Of a stretch of 64,000 nucleotides of DNA, positions 8,520-16,417 are shown piece after piece. The number at the start of each line of letters is the position of its first letter. The stretch's first letter is position 1. Source of the DNA: Brachybacterium fresconis (lineage in GTDB: Bacteria; Actinomycetota; Actinomycetes; Actinomycetales; Dermabacteraceae); the NCBI RefSeq assembly GCF_017876515.1, contig NZ_JAGIOC010000001.1:434001-498000 (forward strand), given 5' to 3'. The notes below the pieces were generated by a model. That model did not search any database. It was not told the DNA's origin and saw only the letters and a program-made list of their open reading frames with translations. Made by a program: the position numbers and the translations under genes.

Positions 8520-9635
8520 TCACCGTCCGCGCAGGAGTCCATTGACATCGGCGCTCATGATGATCCCGCGCGCCCGCTCGTCGCTCTCGCGGACCAGGTA
8601 GGCGGGCAGGGGGTGGGAGAGCATCACGGAGATCAGCGCATTGCCGCGCAGGGAGGCGTCCAGCAGCCCGATCTCCCCCACGGATCCGGCGACGGCGCTG
8701 ACGGGCGTCCGGTCGCGGTGCGCTGCCGGGACGGCGGCCGCCGCGGCGGGGTGGATGCGATAGGCACGGCCGAGCGTGCCGGGCCGGGCGGCGGTGCGGT
8801 CCAGGACCAGCACGGCGTCGAGGTCCGTGCCGCCGCCGAGCTCCGCGAGCACCTGCTGCGGGCCGACCAGATGCATCGGGCGGGCCAGCGCCGCGGCGTC
8901 GAGCGTCTCGACGCGATGCTGCAGGGTCGCGGCCTGCAGCGCCCGGGAGGCGCCCTGCCAGAGCATCCCGGCGATCAGCAGCGCCCACAGCAGCGTCAGC
9001 AGGCCGAGGGAGCCGGTGCCGCGGGCCCCCACGATCCGCCACAGCGGCACCGCCACCACGGCCACTGCGATGGCGCGGCCGATCCAGGCTGTCACGCGCG
9101 TGCCCAGCAGGACGTCGCCGAGTACCCCGCCCAGCAGGGCCTCCAGGGCGCGACCGCCGTCCATCGGCAGACCGGGCAGCAGGTTGAACAGGGCCAGGGC
9201 GATGTTCAGGAAGCTGCAGTAGGTCCAGAGCACGTCGGCGGGGGTGCCCGGGAGGCTCAGGGCCCCCAGGCCCGTGGTGAGGGCGGCGAGCACGCCGTTG
9301 GCCAGCGGTCCGGACAGCGAGATCACGACCGAGGCGACGGTGCCCAGGGCCTCGCCGCGGTACTGGGTGTGTCCGCCCCAGAGGGTCAGGGCGATGTGGT
9401 CGACCCGCGCGCCGAAGGCGTGGGCGCTCAGCGCGTGCGAGGCCTCGTGGGCCAGGACGGAGACGATCATGAACACCGCGATGCCGAGTGCCAGCAGCGC
9501 GCCGGTCGTCGCCGAGGCGCCGGAGCCGCCCAGGCCCGGGTACAGGATCACGGCGAGCACCAGGACGGTCACCAGAGTGCCGGGACTGACCTGGATGGGC
9601 GGCAGCGCGCCCAGGCGCAGCGTCGGGCTCTTCAT
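8520..9635 (-). CDS. Site-2-type membrane metalloprotease (M50 family)
   Basis: 371 residues with several membrane segments. The zinc motif HEASH (residues ~63-67, in VLAHEASHALSAH) and the second metal site LPGLPMDGGR are both present, so it should be an active intramembrane protease or regulated site-2 protease. The C-terminal ~140 residues form a soluble region in the place where related proteins carry CBS domains; I see only weak similarity. The ATG at 9635 has GGAGGAG upstream. It is transcribed divergently from the PAC2 gene. Substrate unknown; such enzymes usually cleave anti-sigma factors or signal peptides. Confidence 0.9.
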   Translation of the reverse strand: MKSPTLRLGALPPIQVSPGTLVTVLVLAVILYPGLGGSGASATTGALLALGIAVFMIVSVLAHEASHALSAHAFGARVDHIALTLWGGHTQYRGEALGTVASVVISLSGPLANGVLAALTTGLGALSLPGTPADVLWTYCSFLNIALALFNLLPGLPMDGGRALEALLGGVLGDVLLGTRVTAWIGRAIAVAVVAVPLWRIVGARGTGSLGLLTLLWALLIAGMLWQGASRALQAATLQHRVETLDAAALARPMHLVGPQQVLAELGGGTDLDAVLVLDRTAARPGTLGRAYRIHPAAAAAVPAAHRDRTPVSAVAGSVGEIGLLDASLRGNALISVMLSHPLPAYLVRESDERARGIIMSADVNGLLRGR

Positions 9636-9729
9636 AGTGCGTCTCCTCCGTGCCCAGGCGGTCGCGGTCCGGGCCAGGGCGAGGATATCCGGTGCTCCTG
9701 CGCACAGGCTCCGCCCGGTCGCCGAAGCC

Positions 9730-9735
9730 TATGAT
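9730..9735 (+). promoter_or_regulatory. -10 box of the PAC2 gene (leaderless)
   Basis: TATGAT followed by 6 nt and ATG at 9742. A second ATG pair at 9731 falls inside the box and reads into a stop. Confidence 0.6.
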
Positions 9736-9741
9736 GGAGTG

Positions 9742-10551
9742 ATGAGTCGAATCGCCATCACCGCGTTCAGCGGGTGGAACGACGCGGGAGAGGCCGCCAG
9801 CGGGGTGATCGAGCATCTGCTGCAGGTGTGGCCCTCGCGGCCCGTCGGAGCCGTCGATGCCGAGGATTTCATCGATTTCCAGGTCAACCGCCCCGAGATC
9901 CGCACCTCCGAGGAGGGCCTGCGGGTCATCGACTGGCCGGACACCGAGCTGCGGATCGTCCAGCCGCCGCGCGGTCCCGAGATCGTCACCGTCCTGGGCC
10001 CGGAGCCCTCGCTGCACTGGAAGCGCTTCTGCGACGAGGTGCTCGAGCAGCTGCAGGCGCTGGACGTGAGCTCGGTCATCTCCCTGGGGGCGCTGCTGGC
10101 CGATTCCCCGCACTCCCGTCCGCTGCCCGTCTCCGCCGAGGTCGAACCGGGTCGCGCCGAGCCGGTGGACGGCAGCGAGCTGTACACGGGGCCGATCGGG
10201 GTGCCGACGATCCTCGCCCGCCGCACCGCGAGCGCCGGGATGCGGACCACCAGCACGTGGGTGCAGGTCCCCCATTACGTGTCCCAGAACGCCTCGCCGA
10301 AGGCGGTGCTGGGTCTGCTGCGGGAGGTGCAGTCGCTGGTCAGCGCGCCGATCCCGCTGTCCGAGCTGGTCGAGGACGCCGAGGCCTGGGAACGGGGGGT
10401 CGACGAACTGGCCCGCACCGACGAGGATGTCGCCGAGTACGTGCGGCGCCTGGAGCGCGCCCAGGACGCGGCGGAGCTGCCGGAGGCCAGCGGCGACGCG
10501 ATCGCCGAGGAGTTCGAGCAGTTCCTGCGGCGACGACGCGAATCGGAGTGA
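9742..10551 (+). CDS. PAC2 family protein (proteasome-assembly-chaperone-like)
   Basis: 269 residues. The sequence follows the actinobacterial PAC2 family: start MSRIAITAFSGWNDAGEAAS, FIDFQVNRPEIR, GPEPSLHWKRF, SVISLGALLADSPHSRPLPV, YTGPIGVPTILAR, VPHYVSQNASPKAVLGLL, and a charged C-terminal helix. The name comes from homology to a eukaryotic proteasome assembly chaperone; the bacterial role is unknown and it also occurs in organisms without proteasomes, which appears to be the case here. A longer in-frame reading from 9244 crosses the M50 gene and is rejected. It converges on mshC with a 42-bp gap. Confidence 0.93.
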   Translation: MSRIAITAFSGWNDAGEAASGVIEHLLQVWPSRPVGAVDAEDFIDFQVNRPEIRTSEEGLRVIDWPDTELRIVQPPRGPEIVTVLGPEPSLHWKRFCDEVLEQLQALDVSSVISLGALLADSPHSRPLPVSAEVEPGRAEPVDGSELYTGPIGVPTILARRTASAGMRTTSTWVQVPHYVSQNASPKAVLGLLREVQSLVSAPIPLSELVEDAEAWERGVDELARTDEDVAEYVRRLERAQDAAELPEASGDAIAEEFEQFLRRRRESE

Positions 10552-10593
10552 GCCCGGCCGGGCCGGGGACCCGCCGCGCCCGCCCCGCCTCGC

Positions 10594-11850
10594 TCAGCCG
10601 CGCAGCGTCAGGCCGAACAGGGCATCGGTCGCGGATGCGACGTCGCCGGGTCCGTCATCCTCGCCGCCCGGACGCGGCCCAGGGGCGGCCGCCCAGGCGT
10701 CGAGGACCGTGAGCGCCGAGGGGGTGTCGAGATCCTCGCGCAGCGCAGCGCGCAGCGCCGCGACCGTCCCCGGGTGGTGGCCGCCGCGCTCCGCGGCGGC
10801 ACGGTAGGACGCCAGCCGCGTGCCGGCGCGCTCGAGCTCCTGATCCGTCCAGGCCCAGTCTGAGCGGTAGTGGTGGGCCATGAGCACCAGGCGGATCAGC
10901 ATCGGGTCGACGCCGTCGCGGACCAGGCGATGGACGAAGACGAGGTTGCCCAGCGACTTGCTCATCTTCTCGCCCTCGTAGCCCACCATCCCGCTGTGGG
11001 TGTACACGGCGGCGAAGCCGCGTCCCGTCCCGATCGCATGGGCGGCGCCCAGGTCGTGGTGGGGGAAGACCAGGTCGCTGCCGCCGGCCTGCACGTCGAA
11101 GGGCAGCCCCAGGGCGTCCTCGGCGATGGAGACGCACTCCACGTGCCAGCCGGGTCGGCCCCGGCCCAGCGCGCCGGCGTCCCACGCGGGTTCGCCCGTG
11201 CGCTCGGCCCGCCACACCAGGGGGTCGAAGGTGCCGCGCTTGCCCTCGCGCTCGGGGTCCCCGCCGCGCTCGGCGAACACCTCGAGCATCTGCTGCTCGT
11301 CCCAGCCGGAGACGTCCCCGAGGGCCCCGTCGATCGACAGGTCGAGATACCAGTCCACGCCTGCGGCGTCCGCGGCATCGGGAGCCGTGACGGGATAGGC
11401 GCGGCCGCGCTCGCGCAGGGTGGTCACGGTGGCGATGATGTCGTCCATCGCCTCGCTCACCGACCGGTACGTCTCCGGGGCGATGATCCGCAGCTGTTCC
11501 ATGTCCTCGGCGAACAGGGCCGTCTGGGAGGCGGCGAGATCTCGCCAGTCGACGCCGTCGCGGGCGGCGCGCTCGAACAGGGGGTCGTCGACGTCGGTCA
11601 CGTTCTGGGCGACCTCCACCTCGAGCCCGGTGTCGAGCAGGGCGCGGCGCATGAGGTCCGTGGCGTGGTATGTGGCGGCGTGCCCGAGATGCGTCGCGTC
11701 GTAGGGGGTGATGCCGCAGACGTACAGCCGTGCCCGCCCGGGCAGCAGCGGGATCAGCGGCGCCGTACGACCGGTCCGGGTGTCGTGCAGCCGCAGCGGC
11801 ACACCGGAGGCGGGAAGGGGCGAGATCGACGGGGAGGTCCAGGAATGCAC
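10594..11850 (-). CDS. mshC: Cysteine:glucosaminyl-inositol ligase MshC (mycothiol synthesis)
   Basis: 418 residues. MshC joins cysteine to GlcN-Ins, the third step of mycothiol synthesis. It resembles cysteinyl-tRNA synthetase but lacks the tRNA-binding tail. Motifs: YVCGITPYDATHLGHA (zinc Cys45 and HIGH-like HLGH at 54-57), GWHVECVSIAEDALG, VFPHHDLGAAHA, and KMSKS in GEKMSKSLGN. The TPYD sequence separates it from CysS. The start GTG at 11850 lies 6 nt after a TATGAT box, consistent with a leaderless mRNA. It shows that the organism makes mycothiol as its main low-molecular-weight thiol. Confidence 0.96.
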   Translation of the reverse strand: MHSWTSPSISPLPASGVPLRLHDTRTGRTAPLIPLLPGRARLYVCGITPYDATHLGHAATYHATDLMRRALLDTGLEVEVAQNVTDVDDPLFERAARDGVDWRDLAASQTALFAEDMEQLRIIAPETYRSVSEAMDDIIATVTTLRERGRAYPVTAPDAADAAGVDWYLDLSIDGALGDVSGWDEQQMLEVFAERGGDPEREGKRGTFDPLVWRAERTGEPAWDAGALGRGRPGWHVECVSIAEDALGLPFDVQAGGSDLVFPHHDLGAAHAIGTGRGFAAVYTHSGMVGYEGEKMSKSLGNLVFVHRLVRDGVDPMLIRLVLMAHHYRSDWAWTDQELERAGTRLASYRAAAERGGHHPGTVAALRAALREDLDTPSALTVLDAWAAAPGPRPGGEDDGPGDVASATDALFGLTLRG

Positions 11851-11856
11851 CCCCCG

Positions 11857-11862
11857 ATCATA
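11857..11862 (-). promoter_or_regulatory. -10 box of mshC (leaderless)
   Basis: Minus-strand TATGAT, then six nucleotides, then the GTG start at 11850. Confidence 0.6.
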
Positions 11863-11902
11863 CGGCCCGCGACCTGGGCCGGGCGCCGCTGTGAGACCTC
11901 CC

Positions 11903-12775
11903 TCAGGACCCCGCCAGCGGGTCGACGACGCCGAACCAGAGCAGGCCCAGCAGCACCAGTCCGGCGACCACGCGATACACCACGAACATCAGGTAGGAGT
12001 GGTTCTCGATGATGCGCATGAACCACACGATCACCGCGAAGCCGACGCCGAAGGCCACGACGGTCGCGACGATGATCGCCAGCAGCGAGGGTTCCCCGGC
12101 CGCCGCCGCGGCGGCGCGCCCGTCGGCGCTCAGCAGGGCCGGGACCTCCTGGGCCGCCTTGTACAGCCCGGAGGCGAACACGGCGGGCACGGCCAGCAGG
12201 AAGGCATAGCGCGCTGCGGCCTTGCGCGAGTAGCCCATGAGCAGGCCCGCGGTGATGGTGCCGCCGGAGCGGGAGACGCCCGGGATCAGGGCCAGCGCCT
12301 GGGCGAGGCCGAACAGGATGCCGTCGCGGACGCTGAGCTCGGTGAGCTCCTTGCGCTGAGGGGCGATGCGGTCGGCCAGGCCCAGCAGGAGGCCGAAGAC
12401 GATCAGCGTCGTGGCGGTGAGGTAGAGATTGCGCAGGCCGTGGTCGATCTGTTCCTCGAACAGCAGCCCGAGCACCCCGATCGGGATCGAGCCGATGATC
12501 ACCAGCCAGCCCATCCGCACGTCGGGATCGGAATGCGGGACCTTCCCGGCCAGCGCCTTGAACCACTTCCCGATGATGCGGGTGATGTCCTGCCAGAAGT
12601 AGATCAGCACCGCCGTCTCGGTGCCCAGCTGGATGATGGCCGTGAAGGCGGCGCCCGGGTCCTGCCCGGGATTCATCAGCTCGCCCACCACGCGCACGTG
12701 GGCGCTCGAGGAGACGGGGAGGAACTCGGTCAGAGCCTGGACGAGACCCAGGACGACCGCCTCGATGAACGACAT
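11903..12775 (-). CDS. uppP: Undecaprenyl-diphosphatase UppP/BacA
   Basis: 290 residues, polytopic membrane protein. UppP recycles the cell-wall lipid carrier by removing a phosphate from undecaprenyl pyrophosphate. Both catalytic signatures are visible: [13 protein letters not shown] near residues 15-27 and [13 protein letters not shown] around 165-177, plus many hydrophobic helices. The ATG at 12775 follows AGGAG. It is separated from mshC by 52 bp and reads in the same direction, but mshC has its own -10 box. Confidence 0.96.
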   Translation of the reverse strand: MSFIEAVVLGLVQALTEFLPVSSSAHVRVVGELMNPGQDPGAAFTAIIQLGTETAVLIYFWQDITRIIGKWFKALAGKVPHSDPDVRMGWLVIIGSIPIGVLGLLFEEQIDHGLRNLYLTATTLIVFGLLLGLADRIAPQRKELTELSVRDGILFGLAQALALIPGVSRSGGTITAGLLMGYSRKAAARYAFLLAVPAVFASGLYKAAQEVPALLSADGRAAAAAAGEPSLLAIIVATVVAFGVGFAVIVWFMRIIENHSYLMFVVYRVVAGLVLLGLLWFGVVDPLAGS

Positions 12776-12840
12776 GGACTCTCCTCGATGACGGCGACGC
12801 TCGCACAGGGCCGACGCGATCGTCGGCCTCGCACAGAGTA

Positions 12841-12871
12841 CGCGGCACCGGGCATCGTGCCCGGTGCCGCG
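12841..12871. terminator. Terminator-type hairpin between the D-rich gene and uppP
   Basis: Perfect 14-bp GC-rich stem (CGCGGCACCGGGCA and its complement) with a 3-nt loop. It follows the stop of the minus-strand gene at 12916. There is no clear U-run, as usual in high-GC actinobacteria. Confidence 0.7.
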
Positions 12872-12915
12872 CGGGGACCAGTGGTGAAGATGACGTGCAG
12901 GATCAGCGGACGGGC

Positions 12916-13254
12916 TCAGCGCCCGTCGTCGCCCCCGTACTCGTCGTCATCGTCATCGTCATCGTCGTCATCGTCCGAGTCGTAGTCGTCCTCGTCGTCC
13001 TCGAAGTCGTCGAGATCGTCGAAGTCGTCCTCATCGTCATCGTCGTCGTCCTCACCGTCGAAGACGATGAGGGGCGTGGCGATGTCGTACGCGTCGAAGA
13101 GTGCGTCGTCGTAGGTGTCGAAGGCCGTGGTGAGCTGCTCGGTGGCGGCATCCAGGGCGGGATCGTCGTCACCGCGGGAGGCGGAGGCCGCCTCATAGTG
13201 ACGTTCGAGGGCAGCGATCAGCGCAGCGAGAGCGGAGCGAGGATCCGTGTTCAT
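12916..13254 (-). CDS. Small acidic protein with aspartate-rich tail, function unknown
   Basis: 112 residues. Residues 1-65 look like a folded helical domain ([19 protein letters not shown] ... [20 protein letters not shown]); from about residue 67 the chain is almost only Asp/Glu with a few aromatic residues and Gly. Similar short proteins with acidic tails occur next to DUF5703 genes in Micrococcales and are sometimes labelled primosomal protein; I see no support for that name. The ATG at 13254 lies 6 nt after TACCGT (13261-13266), so the mRNA may be leaderless. Possible roles are a histone-like or basic-protein-binding factor, but that is a guess. Confidence 0.8.
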   Translation of the reverse strand: MNTDPRSALAALIAALERHYEAASASRGDDDPALDAATEQLTTAFDTYDDALFDAYDIATPLIVFDGEDDDDDDEDDFDDLDDFEDDEDDYDSDDDDDDDDDDDEYGGDDGR

Positions 13255-13260
13255 GGTTGG

Positions 13261-13266
13261 ACGGTA
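13261..13266 (-). promoter_or_regulatory. -10 box of the D-rich protein gene (leaderless)
   Basis: Minus-strand TACCGT, six nucleotides before the ATG at 13254. Confidence 0.5.
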
Positions 13267-13352
13267 CCGCGTCCGACGGCAGAATGGACAGCGGATACGG
13301 CCGGAACGCCCATGACGGCGTCCCGGCGCCGGACGCGCACAGGAGGAAGCCC

Positions 13353-13649
13353 TTGCCGGGAACCCATGAGCCCCTTCTCGCCCAGGTCGAGCACGTGCGG
13401 GATCCGCGGCGGGTCCGGGACCTGCCTCTGGAGGAGGGTCGCGCCGCCGAGGACTACGAGTTCCAGATCATCACGGTCCCGCGCAGCAGTTCGGTGGGGC
13501 AGGTCCGCGCCGCTCTGACCGACGAGGCCGAGTACGGCCGCTGGGAGCACGCCCGCACCCGCCGCTATCTCGGCGGCGGCCGGAAGGTGTGGTTGCGCCG
13601 GCGGATCATCCGCGTCCAGTCCACGCTCGGCCGGCCGCCGACGGTCTGA
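13353..13649 (+). CDS. DUF5703 family protein
   Basis: 98 residues starting at TTG (13353), selected because AGGAGG at 13341-13346 sits at normal distance; an upstream in-frame ATG at 13257 has no ribosome-binding site. The conserved body is EDYEFQIITVPRSSSVGQVR ... EYGRWEHARTRRYLGGGRKVWLRRRIIR. Basic and aromatic residues in the second half suggest nucleic-acid or ribosome contact, but no function is known. It is transcribed divergently from the D-rich protein; this pair near mshC/uppP is conserved in actinobacteria. Confidence 0.85.
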   Translation: MPGTHEPLLAQVEHVRDPRRVRDLPLEEGRAAEDYEFQIITVPRSSSVGQVRAALTDEAEYGRWEHARTRRYLGGGRKVWLRRRIIRVQSTLGRPPTV

Positions 13650-13745
13650 GGCGCTCGGCGCCCGCGGACGGGGCGCCTCCTGCCGACGGGGCCGCCGTCC
13701 ACCACCGGAGCGGTCCGCGCCCGCCGGGCGCTCGGTTCTGGTCCA

Positions 13746-14267
13746 ATGACGGGCATGGATCCTGCCTCCGCGACGACGCTGCTGCCGTTGGCGGTGCTGG
13801 CACTCGTCTACCTCCCGCCCGCGCTGGTGCTGGCGTGGGTCGACGGGCGGGAGCACCGCCTGCCCAACCGGTGGGTGGGCGGACTGACCCTGGCGGTCGC
13901 CGTCGCGCTCGCGCTCGCCGGCCTCACCGTCCCCGGGCTGCGGGAGGACCTGCGGGCGGCCGCCGTGCTGGCGCTCGTGCTGGGCCTGGGGGCGATCCTG
14001 CTGGCCCTGCTCGCTCCCCCGCTGCTGGGTATGGGGGACGCGAAGACGCTGCCGGTGGTGGTGCTGATGAGCGCGGCGCTCGGCGGGGAGGTGCTGATCG
14101 CCGCGCTGCTCGGGATCGCCGTGGTCAGCGGGGTGGCCGGCGCGGCGGTGATGGTCGCCACGGGCCGGGCCGGGGTGCGCTTCGCCGTCGGACCCGTGCT
14201 GCTGGCGGGCCCGTTCCTGGGCCTGCTCGGGGCTCCGCTGGTGCAGGTCGCTCTCGGCACCGCCTGA
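13746..14267 (+). CDS. Prepilin-peptidase-like membrane protease (A24 family)
   Basis: 173 residues from the first ATG; an ATG three codons later (13755) is also possible. Six or so hydrophobic helices. The two catalytic aspartates of type IV prepilin peptidases are present: WVDGREHRLPNR early in the chain and GMGDAK in the middle. The N-terminal zinc/methyltransferase domain of full PilD enzymes is missing, as in many actinobacterial single-domain A24 peptidases. No pilin or Tad genes are visible in this window, so the substrate is unknown. It converges on a methyltransferase gene 10 bp away. Confidence 0.85.
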   Translation: MTGMDPASATTLLPLAVLALVYLPPALVLAWVDGREHRLPNRWVGGLTLAVAVALALAGLTVPGLREDLRAAAVLALVLGLGAILLALLAPPLLGMGDAKTLPVVVLMSAALGGEVLIAALLGIAVVSGVAGAAVMVATGRAGVRFAVGPVLLAGPFLGLLGAPLVQVALGTA

Positions 14268-14277
14268 GAGCGCGGGA

Positions 14278-15132
14278 TCAGCCGCGGACGCGGCCTCGCT
14301 GGCGGCGTGCTTCGTACAGGGCGATCGAGCCGGCCACCGAGGCGTTCAGCGAGGAGGCGCTGCCGCCCATCGGGATCTCCGCGACACGGTCGCACGCCTC
14401 CTGCCAGCGGGAGCTCATCCCGGTGGTCTCGTTGCCGACCACGAGCACCACGGGACCGGTGAGATCCGCATCGGCCAGTTCGAAGCCGCCGGCTTCGTCC
14501 AGGCCGAGGACGGTCCACGGCTCCCCCGTCTCGCGGCGCCGGGCGATCCAGTCCATGACCTCCTGATGGGAGGGGGCGCGCAGGACGGGGACGGCGAAGA
14601 TCGAACCGGTGCTCGCCCGGATCGCCGCGGGATCCCAGGGGTCCGCGCCGTGCCCGGTGACCACGAGGCCGTCCCCGCCGAGGGCGTCGACGGTCCGGGC
14701 CAGCGAGCCGATGTTGCCCGGGCCCGCGGGCCGGTCGAAGACCACCACGATCCCGGGCGGCGACGGGGACAGCCGGGCGAGGTCGTCGGCGGGGACGGCG
14801 GCCAGAGCCAGCAGCTCCGGGGCGCCGTCGTCCCGCTCCCCCAGCTCCGCCATCAGTTCGCCGGGGAGCTCCACGACCGGTGCCGGAGGGTCGTCCAGCA
14901 GCTCGGCCGCCCACCGCGAGGAGCGCTCGCGCCCGTCGCTCAGCACAGCGCGGATCTCCACGTCGTGCGCGATGGCCTGCGTGATGGGTCGGACCCCTTG
15001 GATGAGCATCTCGCCGCTGCGGGTGCGCTTGGTGCGGTTGGTCAGCAGGGCCTGCCACTGCTGGAAGAGCGCGTTGCGGCGCTGGAGCCGGCGCGGCAGG
15101 GCGGGGCGCGCCGGGGGTCGGGGGCCGCTCAT
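14278..15132 (-). CDS. TrmH-type 2'-O-ribose RNA methyltransferase
   Basis: 284 residues. The N-terminal third is a substrate-binding domain (NRTKRTRSGEMLIQGVRPIT), followed by a SPOUT methyltransferase domain with the knot motifs IVVVFDRPAGPGNIGSLART, VLVVGNETTGMSS and MGGSASSLNASVAGSIALYE. This is the SpoU/TrmH family that modifies rRNA or tRNA ribose; the exact nucleotide cannot be told from sequence. Its ATG overlaps the stop of the next upstream gene, trmL, by 4 bp, so both are translated together. Confidence 0.9.
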   Translation of the reverse strand: MSGPRPPARPALPRRLQRRNALFQQWQALLTNRTKRTRSGEMLIQGVRPITQAIAHDVEIRAVLSDGRERSSRWAAELLDDPPAPVVELPGELMAELGERDDGAPELLALAAVPADDLARLSPSPPGIVVVFDRPAGPGNIGSLARTVDALGGDGLVVTGHGADPWDPAAIRASTGSIFAVPVLRAPSHQEVMDWIARRRETGEPWTVLGLDEAGGFELADADLTGPVVLVVGNETTGMSSRWQEACDRVAEIPMGGSASSLNASVAGSIALYEARRQRGRVRG

Positions 15133-15596
15133 GCCCCGGCCCCGTCGTATCCCTGCTGGCGCCAGGCCTCGTAGACCGCGATCGAGACGGCATTGGCGAG
15201 GTTCAGCGAGCGGCGCGCCGGGAGCATGGGGATCCGCACCCGCGACGTGATGCGGGGATGGGCGAGGACCTGCTCGGGCAGCCCGCTCGGCTCGGTGCCG
15301 AACAGCAGAACGTCCTGCGGGGTGTACTCGACCTGGTCGAAGCGCTTATCGGTGTGCGCGGTGAAGGCGAGGACCCGGGCATCGGGGACCGCGGCGAAGG
15401 CCTGGTCGAGATCGGGATGGATGCGCACGTCGGCGAGGTCGTGGTAATCCAGGCCCGCGCGGCGCAGCTTCGCGTCCTCGAGGTCGAAGCCGAGGGGCTC
15501 GACGAGGTGGAGGCGAGCACCGGTCACGGCCGCCAGCCGGATCGCGTTGCCCGTGTTGCCGGCGATCGCTGGTTCATGGAGGAAGACGTGGACCAT
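15129..15596 (-). CDS. trmL: tRNA (cytidine/uridine-34-2'-O)-methyltransferase TrmL-like
   Basis: 155 residues, minimal SPOUT enzyme that methylates the wobble ribose of certain leucine tRNAs. The family motifs are complete: EPAIAGNTGNAIRLAAVTGA, LHLVEPLGFDLEDAKLRRAGLDY (in two parts), LLFGTEPSGLPE, IPMLPARRSLNLANAVSIAV. Three ATG codons cluster at 15605, 15602 and 15596; the last has the best distance to GGGAAG. It is striking that tRNA-Leu(GAG), a possible type of substrate, is encoded just upstream on the same strand. Confidence 0.92.
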   Translation of the reverse strand: MVHVFLHEPAIAGNTGNAIRLAAVTGARLHLVEPLGFDLEDAKLRRAGLDYHDLADVRIHPDLDQAFAAVPDARVLAFTAHTDKRFDQVEYTPQDVLLFGTEPSGLPEQVLAHPRITSRVRIPMLPARRSLNLANAVSIAVYEAWRQQGYDGAGA

Positions 15597-15671
15597 GACC
15601 ATCATCTTCCCACGCCCCCGGACTCTCCCCTGCGCGGTGATCGCCCCTCGCCGCGGCCCGGGGACGCAGAA

Positions 15672-15707
15672 ACCCCTCCTGCCGATGAATCATCGATCAG
15701 GAGGGGT
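15672..15707. terminator. Terminator hairpin after tRNA-Leu
   Basis: Inverted repeat ACCCCTCCTG / CAGGAGGGGT with an additional inner stem (CGATGA/TCATCG). On the minus strand it follows the tRNA by a few bases and is followed by TTCTGC. Confidence 0.8.
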
Positions 15708-15714
15708 GATGTCG

Positions 15715-15800
15715 TGTCCGAGGGGGGACTTGAACCCCCACGCCCTAACACGGGCACTAGCACCTCAAGCTAGCGCGTCTACCAATTCCGCCACCCGGAC
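15715..15800 (-). tRNA. tRNA-Leu (anticodon GAG)
   Basis: 86 nt class II tRNA with long variable arm. Acceptor GTCCGGG pairs with CTCGGAC (one G-U), discriminator A, anticodon stem CTAGC/GCTAG around loop TTGAGGT giving anticodon GAG, T-loop GTTCAAGTC. The CCA end is not encoded. It reads CUC/CUU codons. Confidence 0.97.
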
Positions 15801-15825
15801 AGGTGGTCGCCGCAGCAACGGAAGA

Positions 15826-15831
15826 AATATA
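15826..15831 (-). promoter_or_regulatory. -10 box of tRNA-Leu
   Basis: Minus-strand TATATT about 26 nt before the mature 5' end. No good -35 box was found. Confidence 0.5.
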
Positions 15832-15892
15832 GCACGCACGGGGAACGCACCGAGAACAGAAAAGGCCTCTGCCAGCAGGGACGTGAAGACAA

Positions 15893-16303
15893 TCACGCCA
15901 TGGCGTCGATGCGGCCGGACACCATCAGCGCGTGCAGCACCCGCAGGGCGACCTCTGCCCGGTCGCCGAGGGCGGGGCGGGCAGATGCGGGCAGGCGCTC
16001 GAGGAGATCCTGCAGCGCGGCGGCGGCGAGCACGACCATCGTCGGGTCCGGATCGACGATCTCGGACCCGTCCCAGGACCCCAGCACGTCCAGGACCTCC
16101 TCGAGCTCCTCGGCGGCGGAGCGCCGCCCGGCGCTGAGCAGGTCGACGCGCGCCCGGGCGGCCAGCGCGGTGCAGCGGCGCAGCAGAGCGGTCGTGTCGG
16201 CGGAGCCGAGGACGGGAATCGTCGCACGCGGCTGGGCGGGAGCCTCGGGGTCCGAGGGTGGCCGATCGGCGGTGCCCTCCTGGGGCCCTCGATCCAGGTC
16301 CAT
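15893..16303 (-). CDS. Hypothetical protein, mostly helical
   Basis: 136 residues, not recognised. Residues 1-35 are Pro/Ala-rich and probably disordered. The rest is predicted helical (TALLRRCTALAARARVDLL, ELEEVLDVLGSW, MVVLAAAALQDLLERLP, EVALRVLHALMVSG). No membrane segment and no catalytic motif are seen. The ATG at 16303 has GAGGAAG upstream and a -10-like TAAAGT lies 56 bp farther up. It stands between tRNA-Leu and aroE as a single-gene unit. Confidence 0.6.
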   Translation of the reverse strand: MDLDRGPQEGTADRPPSDPEAPAQPRATIPVLGSADTTALLRRCTALAARARVDLLSAGRRSAAEELEEVLDVLGSWDGSEIVDPDPTMVVLAAAALQDLLERLPASARPALGDRAEVALRVLHALMVSGRIDAMA

Positions 16304-16358
16304 GAGTCACTTCCTCGTGCTCGGTCGTCCGCCGTCGGCGGGGCTCGCCGACTGGCGT

Positions 16359-16389
16359 CACTTTACTACCCCTTTACCGAACCGGACAA
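16359..16389 (-). promoter_or_regulatory. Putative promoter of the hypothetical gene
   Basis: Minus-strand TTGTCC (16384-16389) and TAAAGT (16359-16364) with a 19-nt spacer, in an unusually AT-rich patch. Confidence 0.4.
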
Positions 16390-16417
16390 GGGATCCGGGT
16401 GGTGGAACGGTCCAGGA

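Noticed and set aside
8520-10275. N-terminal extension of trmI to a 947-residue protein
   Set aside because: The extension is the antisense or out-of-frame shadow of the M50 and PAC2 genes, and trmI has its own -10 box.
10552-10593. Terminator between PAC2 gene and mshC
   Set aside because: The 42-bp gap contains only short GC-rich inverted pieces and no convincing stem.
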